Of a stretch of DNA of 39,877 nucleotides, positions 38,885 to 39,877 are shown piece after piece (position 1 is the stretch's first letter; the number at the start of each line of letters is the position of its first letter). The notes beneath the pieces are model-generated. The model saw only the letters and a list, made by a program, of their open reading frames with translations. It was not told where the DNA came from and searched no databases. Location of the stretch: positions 1 to 39,877 of the forward strand of contig CAJODC010000014.1 of the NCBI GenBank assembly GCA_905233215.1, read 5' to 3'. Source of the DNA: an uncultured Synergistales bacterium (GTDB lineage: Bacteria > Synergistota > Synergistia > Synergistales > Aminobacteriaceae). The translations under genes were made by a program, and so were the position numbers.

Positions 38885-39256
38885 ATGATACGAGATGTTA
38901 AAGGCGTTGAAGCTGAGTGTTTAGCAGGCGGAAAGGGTAAGGCGACACGTTACGTTATAGTCCCAAAAGAAGAACTCAACGGTCACGGAAGGCTTTACGC
39001 TAGGATAGTGCTTCAGCCCGGTTCGTCAATCGGCTGGCATCAGCATGTAGACGACACAGAGCCGTACTACATTTTGAGGGGCGAAGGGGATTTCATCGAG
39101 GGAAAATCCGAGAATGACAGGAACGTTACGAGGGTACACGCCGGACAGGTTTGCGTTATAGAAGTCGGGCAGTGGCATTCACTGGAAAATAATTCTGACG
39201 GTGAACTTGAGATGATTGCGTTGATATACAACAAGAAAGGATATTTGAACGACTGA
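38885..39256 (+). CDS. Small cupin-domain protein
   Basis: The 123-residue single cupin has motif 1 GWHQHVDDTEPYYILRGEGDF (His-x-His, Glu, Gly in the proper spacing, about 48-68) and motif 2 GQVCVIEVGQWHSLEN (about 83-98). The three His and one Glu should bind a metal. Substrate unknown; similar proteins are isomerases, dioxygenases or sensors. ATG 38885 was taken, eight bases after AGGAG; an adjacent in-frame GTG at 38882 is possible. It ends the plus-strand unit starting at 37262; a terminator follows. Confidence 0.88.
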   Translation: MIRDVKGVEAECLAGGKGKATRYVIVPKEELNGHGRLYARIVLQPGSSIGWHQHVDDTEPYYILRGEGDFIEGKSENDRNVTRVHAGQVCVIEVGQWHSLENNSDGELEMIALIYNKKGYLND

Positions 39257-39277
39257 AAGCAATCAGGCAAAAATTTT

Positions 39278-39309
39278 CCCCCTCGCCTTCAAGGTAAGGG
39301 GGATTTTTT
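39278..39309. terminator. Bidirectional intrinsic terminator
   Basis: CCCCCT (39278-39283) pairs with AGGGGG (39297-39302), with a further CCTT/AAGG pairing inside. TTTTTT follows on the plus strand; on the minus strand AAAATTTTT follows the stem. It serves the cupin gene and the convergent gene to its right. Confidence 0.85.
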
Positions 39310-39312
39310 GTG

Positions 39313-39877
39313 CTAACAGAATCGCTTTGCTCTGCGATTTTTCCGTGTGATGAAAACTAACAGCAATAACGCTGAACTCGCCAGTCCTCCGTTACAGCCT
39401 CCGTTGCCGCTGTCTTCAGAGGTTTCCGCCGATGATGATGAAACTGAAGCGTCAGTGCTTCCTGAACGAGCGAGGATTATCGGGGCGTAAACTCTGTCAG
39501 CCCTCAGCCATGACGACACATTCACGCTGTAATCACTCGGGACTGTCGAAATCTCTTCGCCTTCAACGTTCGTGAATACCGCTCCGCCGTCATCGTCTGT
39601 TACGTCTTCGCCGTTCACGGGCATTGAACGCCACAAAAGTTTTGAACCCATCGGAACGCCCTTGTCAATCGAGACAGTGAAGCTGTAAATTCCGTCCTTC
39701 GTAACCTGAATTTCGGGTAACACTGCCGCGATTATACAGCCGTCATTCGCAAAGTCTCGCAAAACTTCCGAACTCAGTGATGATACATCACGCGGTGTTC
39801 CGAACTTGACGAGAGACTCGTTTTGTTCGGTGCCGAGATCACTGCCGATTTCTGACTTGCCTTCGGAGCCTTTATCA
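39313..39877 (-). CDS. C-terminal part of a secreted Synergist-CTERM protein (runs off right edge)
   Basis: The frame is open from the right edge through to the stop at 39313; the TTG at 39762 is internal, since codons stay open upstream to 39877. About 187 residues are seen. The middle part is beta-rich (TKDGIYSFTVSIDKG, YAPIILARSGS) without a recognised domain. A Ser/Thr-rich linker, then SGNGGCNGG, a hydrophobic stretch (about SALLLLVFI) and a basic end (RKNRRAKRFC) form a Synergist-CTERM-type sorting tail like that of the S8 protease. Probably a surface or envelope protein. The function is not visible in this part. Confidence 0.82.
   Translation of the reverse strand, partial: DKGSEGKSEIGSDLGTEQNESLVKFGTPRDVSSLSSEVLRDFANDGCIIAAVLPEIQVTKDGIYSFTVSIDKGVPMGSKLLWRSMPVNGEDVTDDDGGAVFTNVEGEEISTVPSDYSVNVSSWLRADRVYAPIILARSGSTDASVSSSSAETSEDSGNGGCNGGLASSALLLLVFITRKNRRAKRFC

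Noticed and set aside
1-39877. CRISPR array or rRNA genes
   Set aside because: No regularly spaced repeat array and no rRNA sequence were seen while reading the window.

Overview
The window looks like chromosomal DNA of a member of the Synergistota, a Gram-negative-type (diderm) anaerobe that ferments amino acids and peptides. The clearest clue is a C-terminal tail of the Synergist-CTERM type (Ser/Gly stretch, Cys-Asn-Ala/Gly-Gly, hydrophobic segment, basic end) on two secreted proteins, at 3348-4985 and 39313-39877. An LpxL-type lipid A acyltransferase (16172-17023) implies an outer membrane. A peptide importer plus tripeptidase operon, fliW-csrA, CheR and YvyF-type genes fit a motile peptide user. 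No database search was possible, so the taxonomic call is inference.

Layout. 1-879: the left edge holds the start of a P4-type tyrosine integrase next to a tRNA-Ser(TGA) gene, which is the boundary of an integrated element lying mostly outside the window. 906-17394 (+): orphan citrate-lyase ligase, MATE exporter, subtilisin-like protease, DUF362/ferredoxin protein, orphan branched-chain-type binding protein, a degenerate RelA/SpoT-fold protein, PlsY, aspartate kinase, two unrecognised proteins, a YabR-like S1 protein, a DUF501 protein, a radical SAM protein, TyrS, a glycosyltransferase-like protein, LpxL and QueD. 17372-24356 (-): coaE, pcrA/uvrD, a HypA-like gene, cheR, a fragment of an Rpn-type nuclease gene, then the conserved rpsB-tsf-pyrH-frr block. 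24494-31105 (-): a peptide uptake operon, binding protein-permeases-two ATPases-pepT. 31179-37097 (-): a tightly packed run fliW-csrA-purE-purM-(purN::purO)-AICAR transformylase-purD. 37262-39256 (+): two tandem YvyF-like zinc-ribbon proteins, a prepilin peptidase and a cupin. 39313-39877 (-): the end of a second Synergist-CTERM protein.

The most unusual content is in purine synthesis. The usual bifunctional PurH is absent here. Its AICAR transformylase half is a separate gene, and IMP cyclohydrolase appears to be supplied by a PurO-like domain fused to the C-terminus of PurN. These genes sit directly behind fliW-csrA with overlapping start and stop codons, so a motility regulator and purine synthesis may share one transcript. 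Other points to check are a RelA/SpoT-fold protein with altered catalytic residues and an apparently leaderless promoter, a HypA-like protein lacking its N-terminal nickel-binding His, and operator-like repeats in the fliW/yvyF divergent region and beside the integrase.

Gene starts were re-chosen from Shine-Dalgarno spacing in several cases, as noted per gene. The only largely gene-free stretch over about 300 bases is 563-905. It holds the integrase leader repeats, a terminator, the tRNA gene and its promoter.
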